DNA of 64,000 bases from assembly GCA_029204225.1 (NCBI GenBank), contig CM055097.1, forward strand, positions 50,754,195-50,818,194, read 5' to 3'. The notes below the pieces were generated by a model. That model worked only from the letters and a program-made list of their open reading frames with translations, had not been told where the DNA came from and searched no databases. Numbering within the stretch: position 1 is the first letter of the stretch; the number at the start of each line of letters is the position of its first letter. The DNA is from Diphasiastrum complanatum (Eukaryota > Streptophyta > Lycopodiopsida > Lycopodiales > Lycopodiaceae). This document shows positions 39,170 through 52,100 of the stretch, one piece after another. A program made the position numbers and the translations under genes.

Positions 39170-42100
39170 CAACAAAAAACAACTCTTTGTAGTTGCGTCG
39201 TAGACGACCACCATTTACAATGGTGTCAAGGAATACTCCATCAAGTGTTTCTAACTGGACCGTTTCATTAGGAAAGATTTTATTTATGACATATGGCCCT
39301 CGCTTCTGAATTTTAATTTTCCTAGGCGCTTCTTAGATGTGTAGAGAAGCACCTGGTCACCTAAGTGTAAGTCTTTGTTGCGTGCCAGACTTTTTGTCGA
39401 CGTTTGTTAACTAATTGTGCGTGATACAAGATGAGTCAAGTCTCACACAATTGGGCTAACATAAATAGCCTGTTTTGGGCTTCTTGTTCAATTGTAACTT
39501 TCTCACATAGATCAGTAGAGAAAGCTTGCATGACTCGCAAGGAAGGAACTAGAAACTCAACAGGCATTATTGTCTCTTGACCGTATATGAGATGGAAGGG
39601 AGTAACCCATCCAATGGCCTTCTTGGAAGTTGTGAGGTATGCCCAGATAGCAGAGAACAGTTTGGTTTCCCAATCTGATTGACTAGTTTCAACTATCTTG
39701 GTTAGGATCTTACAAATGGTCTTGTTTGTCGATTCTGCCTAGCCATTACATCTGAGATAATATGGAGTACTTTTGAGGTGGATAACAAGGTAATGGCATA
39801 AGATATTATCGACCACTTCATTTAAGAAGTGTGAGCCTTTGTCACTAACTAGCTCGATTGGACAGCCAAAACACGTAATGATGTTTTCTTAAAGAAAACG
39901 TGCGACGGTCTTTGCATTGGAGTCTTTGGTTGTGCGTTCCTCTATCCATTTGGTGGCGTAATCAGTTGTAATCAAGATATAGCATGCTTGAGTATTTTTG
40001 GCTGCTGGGCTGAGGGGCCTAACAAAGTCTATACCCCACTTATGGAAGGCTTCGCCTTCTATAATAGGGGTAAGCAGTGTGAAGTCTGTTTTTGTAGTCT
40101 TTTTGGCTTGTTGGAAAACATCACATGTTTTGATGATAGCGAATGTATCCTTAAACAATGACGACCACCATAAGCTTGATCTGAGTATGATCTTAGCAGT
40201 CACTTCGACAGAGAAGTGACCGCCACCAATGCCCTCGTGTGCCTGAGATATGGTTGTATCTCATATTCATAAGCGCATCTGCGTATAATACCGTCAACAC
40301 CCGTTTTATATAACAATCTTGCGATAAGTTGAAAGGGTGCTGCCTTGAGCAAAAAAAAATTTTTGGCTATTGTATTTAGGCCTTCTTTGATCCATTTAGT
40401 TGTAAGGAACTAAGTGATTTCCTCAGCTCATAGGGGAGCGGCATTGATCTGGAAAAGGCATGCATCAGGTAGATCGTCGTTGACTAGTGGAGTTTGGAAA
40501 GGTGGTCAGCCATGAAGTGTTGTATGCCTTTCCTGATGACTATGTGAAAATTGAATTTCTCAAGTATTAAGAGCCATTGAGCTATACATCCGATTTTACG
40601 GGATTTATTAAAAAATATATAATAATGCTTGATGGTCTGTGTAGAAAGCAAAGGTTTGGCCTAGTAAATAGTGGTGGAATTGTTGTACGGTGGCGTAGAC
40701 CATAGCCAGTGCTTCTCTCTCGGTTGTTGTATAGTTTACTTCAGCAGGCACCAGTTGCCTTCTCAAGAAACATATCAGAAAATCCTTTCCATATTCGTCT
40801 GGTTGTGCTAGGATTCCTCCTATTGCATACTTACTTGCGTCGGTATGTACATGGAATTCCTTCGTGTAATATGGGAAACGAAGTATGGGTGCGGTAATGA
40901 GTGTTGTTTTCAAGTCCTCAAAGGCTTTTATGTGTTCTTCAGTCCATTGAGGGTCGACCACAACTAAATAAACGAGTCGTGCCTTACTGACGTAGTCGAT
41001 TATGAAGATGCGATAGTAGTTAGTATGGCCGAGGAAGACGTAAACTTCTTTCACCGTTGCAGGTAAAGGATCTCAACTATAACCTTGATCTTGGAAGGAT
41101 CGGTTGAAATACCATCCTTGGATATAATATGTACAAAGACAACCCCATGGGTGACCCAGATTTGACATTTTTCAGGGTTTAGTGATATACCAAATAGCGA
41201 ATGAATATCTTTTCATGGGCTTCGAGGTGCTTATCTGTCAAAGAATGTACACCCAAATCATCCAGATAAATCTCGACAATTCGATGTAACAAATCTTGGA
41301 ATACCATTTGCATGATGTGTTGGAATGTGGAAGGGGCATTGCATAAGCCAAAAGGCATTACGTTAAAAGCACAAACGTTGTTTTTCGTGGCAAAAGTTGT
41401 CTTGTGTTTATCCTTAGGGGCTATTTGGACTAGAAAATAGCCACTAAAACCATCTAAGAGGCTGAAAGCTTCAGCTCCTACCATTTCCTCGAGTATTTGT
41501 GTCGTTAAGGGTAACAAGAAGTAGTCTTTTTTAGTAAACACATTAAGGTTTTTGAGATCAATGTAGATACAAAGCTTGTCGTTTTTCTTGAAAACCACCA
41601 TGATGGGTGATACCAAGTCCGTGTGCTAGAATTCAAAAATGAAACCAGCATCAAAGAGCTTCTTAATATCTTCGTCAATTCATTCATGATTAACCGGGTT
41701 ATAATGATAAGGCTTATCATGAATATCTTAGCGTTCTCCTCTAATGGAATAGTATGCACGACTATTTTAGGTGGAACCCCCTTCATTTCGGTATAATTCT
41801 AGGCAAATACATCCCTGTATTTACGTAGTAAGGTCTCCAGATCAAGAAGTGGATCTGGCGTGAGGTGGGCTCCGACGTGAACGATACAATCCATGTCTTC
41901 ATGAGAATCTTTAAGGTTGAGTGGAATGGTTTTTGCTGGTCCTTCAAAGATTTGGAAAACGTGTGTAGGTTCCCGTTGGGGTTGCGGCAACTGGATGACT
42001 ACGTCATCAAGTGTGAAATCTTTGAGTTTGCTTGGTAGGTCAAAAGGAGGTTCTACAAAGTTCTCTAGAACTTTGTGAATCATCGATGTGGATGTGTTAG

Positions 42101-42660
42101 CAGATGTCGATGGGTTGCTTAAGCTTTTCACACATTTCTTTTTGTCTCTTGGTTAGTTTTGAGTCAACTATTTTATTTTTTTGTAACCGAGGCTTTTTGG
42201 TTTGTTGAGGAGGCGGTGTGGTTGCCTCTTGAATCAATTCTTTACTTATGGCATTCCAGACTTTGTCTGGATAGATGTCCCATTGGTAGACCTTAGGTTT
42301 GGGCCAATAGGCCATTGTGTTGGCTACTTTAGATGCAACTTGCACATGAGCTAGAGGCCCTAGTGACTTAATCTCTTTGGAAATCGATTTTGGTGCATAC
42401 CGTTTTTTATCGAGATATATGAGGACTTGGTCATCAGTCATCACATCATCATCTACCGAAAGAATACCGTCTTTCGAAATATGGGCGGCAGGAATACTAG
42501 GTCCTCCTGGGCACCAAGCTATAGGAATTGGATCTATCATCATTAATGGAATGATGGGTGTCTCTATGTCCGTAGAAGATGGTAGAATATATGTGTCTTC
42601 TGTGGTGGTTTCTATGCTACATCTATTGGAATCGGCACAATCCACGGTGGCCAGTGCTTA
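39170..42660 (-). mobile_element. Ty3/gypsy pol, minus strand (decayed)
   Basis: Runs right to left. 42645-41800 holds a Pro/Thr-rich pre-RT region ending LLRKYRDVFA. RT follows at about 41620-41180 (DGFSGYFLVQIAPKDK, NVMPFGLCNAPSTFQ, and EIYLDDLGVH with the DD pair). RNase H is at about 41000-40610 (FHVHTDASKYAIGGIL, VNYTTTEREALAMVY). Integrase spans about 40205-39200 (WGIDFVRPLSP; VSDKGSHFLNE; AESTNKT preceded by a TAG where Gln is expected). The RT/RNase H region closely resembles the fragment at 61374. Gag and protease were not recognised upstream of 42660, where an LTR of another element begins at 42777. Confidence 0.8.
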
Positions 42661-42776
42661 ACCCCAATTGATTATATCGGTTGATCTTGTATAGTGTCTT
42701 TTCGGCATAATTGGAACACTATCAGAGTCGTCATATGTGGTAGATGACCAATCATCATAAACCTTGGTAGGCTTAT

Positions 42777-43858
42777 GTTACATACCTATGTAACTAGTTG
42801 TACTTTAGACCCCTATTAGTCCATTTAGTGTTGGGGGCTAAATGGCAAGTTACTCTTGGATAAGGGTTACCCTTAGGGTTAAGGGGATGTCCCTTTGGAT
42901 AAGGGCAGGCAAGTGATTATACCTTGGTCGGAGGTATGGAGTCACGTGACCCTTGGATAAGGGGTACCCTTAGGATTAAGGATAGGTGTCTTAGATTAAG
43001 GTTCTAGTCTCCTTGGTTAAGGACAGGTAGGTGTCTATGCCTTGGATGGGGGTATGGAACCTAAAGAGGTGCTAGAAAGTCATTGGATGACTATTTTTCT
43101 AAACCTTGGGCCTCAACCTTGAACCATATCACTTTGATGGTCTAGGACCAAATTCTACATGAACAACTTAGGCAATGGGACCTAGTAGGAGGCCGCCCTT
43201 CCAAAGGGTCCATTGAGTTCCCAACTCCCACAAGAAAGACATTCAAAGAGTCATAGGTTATGAAAGGAGTCTCTTGACATTCCATAAACCTATGGAGGCT
43301 CTTGGAGATTCTTTAACTCCCCTAGGCTTCTCTCTCTCTCTCATTGGATGAGCATGGAATTCCATAGTGCATGGGAGGGGTCCATGGGCCATCTATATGA
43401 GGGTAGTAGGGCACCCATTGGGAGGGGGAGATCTCTCTTGTTTGCTTTGCTTATGCTCTAGTGTTGCTACTAGTGTGTAGAGTGTTTTCCTGTGGTAGTA
43501 TGCTTAGGGTTTGGATCTTGCTTATGGTATGGGACATAAGTAGGGTTTGGATCTTGAGTATGCTATGGAGTGTTGTGGTATGCTTGTGATTTATTTATGG
43601 TTAGCAAGGGGGTGCTAGATAGGTCTTGCTTGGAGCTTGGATCTAGCTATGGTTGGGTGGTGAATACTTGAAGCCAACTTGTTATCTATCTTTTTGTTTA
43701 AAGAGTAGGGACACAAGTGGAGGAGAGATCCTTGGAGGCTTGCAGGTGGAGGCATCCTAGCTTGGAGTTGGGGAGAATCTTGAAGCTTGTAGGTTGCTTG
43801 GAGGACATTTGGAGGCTCTACCTTAGATTTGGAGGACTTCCTCACCTCTACTTGTAAA
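42777..43858 (+). mobile_element. LTR of an LTR retrotransposon (5' type)
   Basis: Starts TGTTACATACC and runs to just before a perfect primer-binding site at 43861. Inside (42855-43040) are several diverged copies of a unit around CTTGGATAAGGGGTACCCTTAG. The last bases before the primer-binding site do not form a clean CA end, so the right border is approximate. The body of the element is missing: about 120 bases after the primer-binding site the sequence changes to a minus-strand integrase. Confidence 0.6.
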
Positions 43859-43860
43859 AG

Positions 43861-43872
43861 TGGTATCAGAGC
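43861..43872 (+). other. primer-binding site (initiator tRNA-Met)
   Basis: TGGTATCAGAGC, an exact match to the canonical plant LTR-element primer-binding site. Confidence 0.85.
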
Positions 43873-43994
43873 TAGACAAAGGATGGTAACCTTTCTAACC
43901 TTCTTCAAGTTCTATTAAGGTCACCAACTAATTTTTTTTGGGAAAGATTATTGGCTTTTCTAGTTGTAGGAAGCTTGTAGTTGAAGTACAGTAA

Positions 43995-44775
43995 GGATGT
44001 TTTGCACTCTATACGGGACTTCACCGGTAAACTTCAATTTTCCCTTGATCAGCTTGGTTTTGTACATCAGTGCTAGATCTCCTTCTTTCAGGTCCTTTTT
44101 GTGTAATCGACGATCATGTCATGCCTTACGACAGGCTTTCTCTGTTGCTAACGCATGGAATGCCATCAATCTTGTTTCACACAATTTGTGCAAAGCTTCA
44201 TGACGTAGTTTTAAAGACTTGTCATCATTTAACCGCTCTATTGCTGCTATGCGTAAAGATGATATTAAAAATTCAATCAGCATGACAACATCTTGACCAT
44301 AAACTAGATGAAAGGATATTTGATTTGTACTACTCTTGTAAGCGGTTCTGAATGCCCATAATGCTGCATGCAGTTTATGTTCTCAATCAGACCGACTTGC
44401 TTCAACTGTTTTCATCATAATAGTGCAGAGAATCTTATTGGAAGATTCAGCTTGGCCATTCCCTCTGGGATAATATGGAGTACTGAACCTGTGTATAACA
44501 AAAAAATCTTCCAATCAATACTTTATCGTTTGATTAACAAAGTGTGTACCCCGGTCACTGACAATCTCGATCGGACATCCAAATCTAATAATAATATTTT
44601 CATAGAGAAACTTGGCCTTAGATTTCGCATCAGCAACTTTGACAACTTTGGCTTTAACCCACTTGGTCATATAATCAGTTTCTACAATAATGTACCAAGC
44701 GTGAGATCCTTGTGCGACAAGATGAATAGGACCAATATAATCTAGGCCCCATTTTTCAAGTGGCGCTTGCGATAA
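43995..44775 (-). pseudogene. Ty3/gypsy integrase fragment, minus strand
   Basis: From 44775 leftwards: LEKWGLDYIGPIHLVAQG (first Asp), ETDYMTKWVKAKVVK, IRFGCPIEIVSDRGTHFVN (second Asp), YYPRGNGQAESSNK (Glu), then LVYGQDVVMLIEFL and a C-terminal part with GDLALMYKTKL. The D, D, E triad is therefore visible. One stop interrupts it after EASRSD, where Trp would be expected. It is related to the integrase at 39200-40205 but is a separate, shorter fragment. Confidence 0.75.
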
Positions 44776-45008
44776 AACCGGATGATGAAGTTGGACAAGC
44801 CGATGGCAAATTGCTATCTATTAAAGGAGTTGGAGTAGTACCAGTGAAGTTAGCCAGCGGGAAGATAAAGTGGATAAGCAATGTGCAATATGACATGGCT
44901 TAGCTAACAATCTACTATCTGTTGGGACGATGGCTGATCTGGGCTAAGGCAAATGTTAGTGGTCATGGATGAAGTTTGCCTTCTGATGAGGAATTTATTT
45001 CATTCCAG

Positions 45009-45650
45009 GCCCAGTTGGGATTCCCTCGTCCATCGGTTATGAAATTTGGGATGACTCTTCTTCAATAGGTGGTCACAATATAGATCATCCCGATCTAGTT
45101 GCAACAGATGATGATGAATGCGTAAGTTTAGAAGTTTTACTGTATGTTTATCTGATGTATGTGCTCTAATAAAACTTATATACTAAGAATTCCAGTTTTG
45201 TGATTGTAGAATACACTTGTGATCGATGACCTTGCTACTCGTCGAGGGGGATTCAGACAATATTCATCATCTTTCCACAGGGATAATGGTCTCAGCCATT
45301 ACTTGAGGCACTTTCAGAAAAATGAAATTTGCGTTGCTCATTCCAAACTCATTCCAGTTGGAGAGACTATGATAATGGTTGTGAAAGCCTTATCTTATTA
45401 TCTAGGTGGACATAAATTTGCGAAAGCAAATAAAATAATTTTTGTGAAGAGATCGTATGTTTTGAACATATCAGGATTTGTAGATGAGAATGTATTATTA
45501 AGGAGTTCCCATTATTCACTGTATACAACGTATATAGAATTGAGTGGTAACAAGGACAATGTGCATCTTCTGGATGCATATTCAAGTAGAGAGTTATTGC
45601 ACGATAGCACAACAATTGGACAAGATGAAATATCAGATCCCTTTGAATGA
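45009..45650 (+). CDS. unknown protein, last two exons, convergent to a transposase-like ORF
   Basis: Exon 45009-45121 (acceptor ATTCCAG, donor GTAAGT) joins in phase to exon 45210-45650 (acceptor TGATTGTAG; TGA stop), giving about 183 residues with no internal stop. The N-terminal piece is acidic (YEIWDDS, HPDLVATDDDEC). The second exon contains SHYLRHFQKNEICVAHSKLI, KIIFVKRSYVLNISGF and a C-terminal acidic tail. I do not recognise the family. Upstream exons are not visible and a Ty3 integrase fragment lies at 44775. It ends 65 bases from the stop of the minus-strand transposase-like ORF, so the two may be the gene pair of one DNA transposon. Confidence 0.45.
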
Positions 45651-45715
45651 AACTTTGTATATATTGAATATTATGAATACAATTTACATTTGTAGCATCT
45701 TTGTAGCTCTAAAAT

Positions 45716-47160
45716 TTAGCTTTTTTGCTGCTCAATAAATTTGCAAGCTTTTCTAAATTTGTCGTAATTTGAAGATTTGGTGATCTGTCGAATTTGAACT
45801 CTACGGTAGAACCACTGAAATAATTGGCAAATATACTTTCGTTTATCATTTAATCCTCCATGTTGTGTATTTCGATGAAATGCTACCCATGCTTGCCATT
45901 GTGACTTCTCCATCCCTTGTGATGACCAGACACTTAGGCTTCCATATGTGTTTGCAAAAAATGATGTATGGTCTCTTAGTATGTGTTGCACATGTCAAAA
46001 TTATAATGTCAATCTTATACTTGAAACAAAATATATAGTTGAATTGCAAGTTGCTCTGAGCATGCATACTAATTATGTAATGAGTGATGTGATCTTCTCC
46101 CCATGCTTTTGATATTGCATCAACAAAATTGACACAAGTCTTTTGTAGAGCTCTCTTATCAGTATCAGAAAATTTGTCTTTTCTTAATATTTTAATCATA
46201 TTGTCCATACATAAACTTTCAATAATCTTGATTTGTCGATTACCCCTGATCCTAAGTGGCAGCAACGATATCTTTTCAGACTAAGTGTTGAATGTTTTAA
46301 GCTTTACCAGTATGGTTTGATAGGAATCGACATGCTTTTGCTCCTTTGATGCTTGGCTTAGTTGGCATATTTCTTAACTTTCCAGAAAGCTTTTCATCTT
46401 TCTATATTTTGACATGTCCCTTATGAAGTCCTGCTTTCGATAAAACATCTTCTAATCGACAAATAGCTTCCTTCGCTAATGATGCTAGCTTACTATTCAC
46501 GCAAAGACTATATGAAGATAAATGAGCTTCTCTACTATCCTAACTCCTGCATGAAGAGTGCAAACATGCACATTATTCAAGGGAATAGGCAATACTAGCT
46601 TCCAGTTTGGATCTGCATTTTCTCTAGTAATTCTTGTACTTCTAGTTACATCTTTGCCATTTTCATGCAATATAAACAAGGATGTTTTGATGTAGCATCG
46701 TGAGAGACATTATACATGCATTTCAATCATCTGCTAAGTGCCATTCACCATTGAAGTCTCCAACTCCTGGAACATTGAGAAATCCTCCATTCATATGGTC
46801 TTTGATGATCCTAGAGTAAGATGTCCTAGAGAATATCCATGTTTCTCCTTCAGTACCTGTCCTAAGAATTAAACCAAATTAGTTAAATAAGAATTTTTTA
46901 GATAGAGAATAAGACTTAGTTAATAATGAGAATAATTATATAAAAAGATGCCAACCACCATATATCATTTTTGGATTGAACACTGAATTAGAAGTCTCAT
47001 TGGTCCACTGTTTGTGATAGTGCACCATTCATGAGAGTTATACTAACTCTCTCCATCTTCTACCCTTTCACAATCTCTGACTCATTTAACTTAAGTACTA
47101 TGAATATTTTATCATTCACCTTTTCTAAGGTTATATCATAAAATGTGACCATGTATACAA
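45716..47160 (-). pseudogene. unclassified DNA-transposon transposase-like ORF (broken)
   Basis: Read from 47160 to 45716 with several frame changes: VTFYDITLEKVNDKIFIVLK, then ETWIFSRTSYSRIIKDHMNG, NVPGVGDFNGEWHLADD, a Cys pair in HPCLYCMKMAK, LPIPLNNVHVCTLHAGVRIV, then AISKAWGEDHITHYI and a C-terminal part with GSLSVWSSQGMEKSQWQAWV and NTQHGGLNDKRKYICQLFQW. A pattern of Asp, a CxxC after a Pro, HxxCxLHA, and a QG.E....NT.HGG block reminds me of poorly described DDE-type transposases of large eukaryotic DNA transposons. That is recollection of a pattern, not a database match. Terminal inverted repeats were not found. Confidence 0.4.
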
Positions 47161-47214
47161 AACAAAACAAAGTACTTATCTTTTATTATATTATATACTT
47201 TGTTTGATTTGAAT

Positions 47215-47510
47215 TTGGAGATGGCGCTCATATTTTCAGTCCAATGTGGAGATGGTGTTCATATTTTCAGTCCAATGTGGAGATGACATTCATATTTAGA
47301 GATGGCACTCATATTTTTATTCTTGTTGAGGGAATGCATATTCATACATTTTGGAGTTGGCGCTCATATTTTCAGTCCAATGTGAAGATGACGTTCATAT
47401 TTGGAGATGGCGCTCAAATTTTCATTCTAGTGGAGGGAATGAATATTCATACACTTTGTTTTTTTTTTCTGATTTGAATTTGGGGATGGCGGTCATATTC
47501 TAGATCCAAT
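47215..47510. repeat. complex tandem repeat, GGAGATGGCGCTCATATTTT units
   Basis: Units built on GAGATGGCGCTCATATTTTC and CAGTCCAATGTGGAGATGA recur about seven times with point differences. A higher-order unit of about 115-120 bases (ending GGAATGCATATTCATACA) occurs twice. Confidence 0.8.
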
Positions 47511-47879
47511 GAATGAAATGTATTTTCGAATTTTGACAAGTTAGACTGTGAAAAGTTTAGAGTTCTTAGCTGTGACTTTAGACACTATGGTTAGATCATT
47601 GGGAGTTGAGGAGGCCTCGGGAGTGGTGGGGCCAAACAAAGAAGCGATATTTTTCTTTATCCTACATGGCATTCCTTAAAGGGTCTTTTTGATATTGAGA
47701 ACTCCTCTAATGCACAATTGGGTTTGTAGGAAGTCAAAAATTGACCAATTTTGGGTGAATTTTGGGAGGTGGATTTCTCCAAATCCATAAGGGGATCATT
47801 CTGGATTTTTTACAGCATGATTTGTATTTTTTTCTACCTTCCCAACAAACTATCAAATTAACCTGATCGATTGTGAGTG
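47511..47879. other. no gene seen
   Basis: Noncoding spacer between the tandem repeat and the Ty3 fragment; no recognised feature. Confidence 0.4.
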
Positions 47880-48870
47880 TGAATGTTCTTTCAGTACTAC
47901 TTCTTTCTTGCCTAATGAACTCTTTCGTTTAATTGGCACAGTTAAAGATCAAGAAGTGAGTATTCTATTGGACAGTGGTTCAACTCATAATTCTGTTAAT
48001 TCTCATCTTGTGCAGAAACTCAGCTTGGAAACTGAAGCCAACAATCATAGATATAAAGTTTATCTAGCTTCAGGAGCAGAGTTGGAGACTTTGAACATAA
48101 AAGTCCCGAAGCTCCGAGTTTTGATGCAAGGACACACAGAATTAGTTAATTTTCATGTTTTAGACCTAGCTCGTACCGATTTAATCTTAGGTTATGAGTG
48201 GTTATTTAGTAAATTGCCTTCTCCGTTGATTGATTTTGAGAAGCATGTTTTCACTTTCAAGGAGGGTGATAAGGTAGTTACGTTATTTGGCAGTAATTTT
48301 GTACGTCCGTTGGATCAGGTTTCTACAGTTAATGAAATGGAAGCATTGGATTATTCAGAGTATGAAGTTTTTTCAATATGTGCTATTCCAATTGTGGATG
48401 GTTTTGAAATGAATCTAAATGGTTGTGAATTCTCAACAATTTTTAACTCAGTAAACTTAGATCATGAACAAGCAGTGAAAGAACAGATCATAAATGAATT
48501 TAGAGATGTTTTTCCATTTGAATTACCTCATGGTTTACCACCGTCTAGGTTAGTAGACCACATGGTTGAGCTAATTCCAAGGAGTCAACCTGTCTCTAGA
48601 CAACCTTATAGGTTTTCTCATAAAGAGGAGACAAAGATTTCAAATCAAATAGAAAACTATCTGAGGATGGGACATATACAACCTAGTAAATAACCATGGG
48701 GTGCTTTAAAGCGAAGAAATATGGAGGTTTCCGGATATGTGTGGCTTACAAGGGTCTTAATAAAGTGACTACCAAAAATAAATATCCATTACCGATGGAT
48801 GACTTTGTAGATCGCTTGGGTGGAGCACGATAGTTCACCAAGATAGATCTCAAGACTGTGACAGCAAGAG
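47880..48870 (+). pseudogene. Ty3/gypsy protease and RT N-terminus fragment
   Basis: Protease LPNELFRLIGTVKDQEVSIL, with LLDSGSTHNSVNSHLVQKL (intact DSG), then ARTDLILGYEWLF, a spacer, and the RT entry region ([45 protein letters not shown]). A TAA follows at 48691 where Ser-Pro-Trp-Gly would continue, then damaged RT text to about 48860 (ending near TKIDLK). Same family as 31064-31850 and close to the chromovirus at 26120. Confidence 0.8.
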
Positions 48871-49191
48871 CTCATTGCAACGTCCGTTATTAAAATATTC
48901 TTTACTAAAAAACCTCACAACACTACAAAATAAGAGCTTGTCTATCAGCTGATAGATAGAGAATATACACAAAATCGAAACAAAAACTTAGCTCTCATCA
49001 AAATGCAGCACTATCTATATTTCTAACTACTTCACATATTTCTCAAACAAGCTAATACTACAGATATCAGTTTTGTAAATTGTTTTCAGCGTGAAAAAGA
49101 ATAAATATAAGTATAGGAACGATTGACTCCTGGTATTTTCGGAACAAGTTTCGCTTCGTTAATTCAGCTTTCAATCGAGGCGCAGCGAAAT
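48871..49191. other. probable 3' flank of the ZNFX1-like gene; no other feature
   Basis: AT-rich noncoding sequence between the Ty3 fragment and the stop codon of the minus-strand gene; it would contain that gene's 3' UTR. Confidence 0.4.
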
Positions 49192-52100
49192 TCAGAATTC
49201 TGACGATGAAGGATCAAAATGGATGTTTCCTTGAGCGGGATTATGATTAGTGCCTCCTATCTTTGAGTGGCAGTCAGGACAGCAGGAAGTCTCCGTTGGT
49301 CTCCTACATTCACCCTCTACGTAGATGTGGCCATTTGGGCATTGATACCAACGGCCACCGCCTCCTGTTGCTGTTTGTATTGCTTGCATTACTTGATATG
49401 CCACACATTTTCCTGCATTTGCCTTGATTTGTAAAGCATCTTCATTGCTGGGATCGTCCTTCAGAACAGCGTCACATAAATGAGTCGCAGCAGCAAACTT
49501 TTTGAGGCTCGCTGACGCGGAGGCCATCTGCACCATGGCTTTGATTGCTAGCGAATGGGATGCCTTAGAGGTGATCTGCTCAAATAATTGCTTCCCAGCA
49601 AGAGGGCAATAATCGATTTTGAGGTGGAAATCTGGAATACTTGAGAGCACTCCATATAATGAGCTGTTCTGCAGCACCAGCTCTAGATGACTTACTGCTT
49701 CGCTGAATTTTGAAAGACAGCACATTAAACGTCCCATCATTAAATGGGCTTCAAGAAGTCCGGGGTTTACCCTGATAGCATCCAAGTAGGATGCACGAGC
49801 TCCAGCATACTCTTGCTGTTCCATCATCTTATTCGCTTGATAAAACCTCTCATAGCCAAACACTTTCTTTTTGACCTCTTCCAGCTGTTGTAATCTCTTC
49901 TTCACTACATTTGCATACCGCTGTGTTCTACGTACTGGAGTTTTGCACTCTGGACTGCACAATAAGATGCAACGATATCGGTACACAAGAGTAGTGGATT
50001 TGGCTTCCCAAAATTAATCTGTACATTAACTTAAAGAGACTTTTCATGTGATACATTATGTTACTCACCATTTTTTCAGAGTAATTGCTATTGGAGCTGC
50101 ATGGGTGCCTTCCAGAGCTTCGTCCATGTCCATCCACCTATCCAGTCCGTCAGCTTCAAATAGATGACCACAATCAAGCAATTCAACAAATCGGTCAGAC
50201 TCCTCAAACTCATCAAGTGTCATCTGTGCAATTACATCCAAAGTTTTGGGATCGCAATTTCTGCACTTCTGGGGACAAGGCTCCCAACATAATCCCAAGC
50301 ATCTATGTCCACACTTTCTAAGGAGAAACTGACAGGGCTTGTGGCAACGTGGTCGTACACATGCCTCGTGACATAAAAGCCCACAACTGTAATGAGGGCA
50401 ATTCCATGTACAGAGTTCTTGACATGGCTGACATGGCTCCCCACATTTACGACGGCAGCGGCTATGCAAGCATCTGTTCTGACAAGCCTCTGTACAAGGA
50501 GGACATGGAATAGAGCAACTCGTTTTGCATTGATGGCCGCACGGAAGATCTCGATTGCACTTCTGCATGCAAGCAACATGCAGAGTCCCTTGTTTGCATG
50601 TTCCACATGTACCTTTACAGACATGCTGGCATTCTTTTTCAAGAATTTTTCCGCATGGCTCTGTGCAAGCATATGTGCTAACATCTTCAAAACAAGGCAT
50701 TTTTGCAGAATGCCTGCATGGCAGTTCTTTAACAACTAGTTTGCGGCAGACAATTGAGCATGGCTTTCCACATGACTTTGGACATGGATGACCACAATCT
50801 AATATTCTTTCACAAGGATGTGCACAAGTCACATCTTCAAGCGAGATAGAACACTGCATATTCTGAACATGGCCACATGTGGGTAGTTGCCTTGCAACAA
50901 CTATCGTGCAAGATGGGCACTCCTTTTCTCCATGACACAACCTTGTACACCGATGTTTGCATCCATCGTATACTTTCCAGCAAGCCTTTGGGCATATTAT
51001 CATATCATGAGTTACATTGTGGCAGCGCCTTGGACAAGCATGTCCACAATCCAGTTGCTATTCACAGGCCAGGCTGCAGCCTCCGTCCTGGACTTGCTTG
51101 AAGTCCTGAATCTTGGAGATCCGTGTCTCTACCTTGGGGTGATTCTGGCAGCGAAGAATCAACTCTGTGCTAATTGAGCTCGTTTTCCTAAGAGATTCTA
51201 TCGCACTATTCCATAATGGGCTTCTTCGGGCAAGAAGCTCTGCATTGCCGAAAATATACAGCCCCTTTCTTGCCCTTGAAAGGGCTACACAAACACGTGC
51301 TTAGGAAGCCAATAGTTCCTGGGCCATCTTTGCCTATAGTATCGTTACTCCTTACTAAGGATAAGATAATGATATCACACTCTTCTCCCTGGTAATCATC
51401 CACACTGCTGACCCTTGGAATTGAGTTCTCATTAAAAGTTTCATTTTCTAAAAATACGAAAGAATCGGCTTGTTCTTTAATGCGCTGATTTAGATAGGCT
51501 CTGATTTCTTTGAGCTGGCCATTGTACATTGACAAGATAGTGATGTCGTTATGCTTATAACAGCCTTGATTCAGAAGATACATGCACAACTCTACTGCGA
51601 GCCTGGCCTCAACCAAATTAACCTTGTTTCCACCAAAGTCTCGCTCCTGTTCTTTGTGGTCAAAAAAGAACACATTCGATTTTATTCCTTTTATATTTTC
51701 GTACAATGTGACAGATGCATGATCTTTTAGATCTCGATATAAACTAGCATCCATTTTCATTGTCTTGTCATAAAGAGTACTAAACATCATAGATCTTAAA
51801 GATAAAAAACTAGTCACTCGATGTCTACTAATACTACCCAACAAGTATTCAAAGATAGTAGACTCTCCAATGCTCACCATCCTTGCAATATGCACACTTG
51901 AATAAAAAATTTGCATGCAATTTAGAAATACTTGGTCTCATTCTCCGTTGCACCTGCAATGTTGCATGCTCCACGCCACTTCTCACTAATCGCTCAAACA
52001 AAGACACATCTAGTTTATGTTTCACAGCTAACTTGTGAACAGCCACAGATGGTCGGAGCTGCATGTGATCTCCAATTAGAATGAGGTGCTTCGTAGCGGG

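Noticed and set aside
50392-51177. Cys- and Thr-rich + strand frames opposite the NFX1 fingers
   Set aside because: Antisense of the NFX1 Cys-rich array; the - strand has the regular Cys/His spacing.
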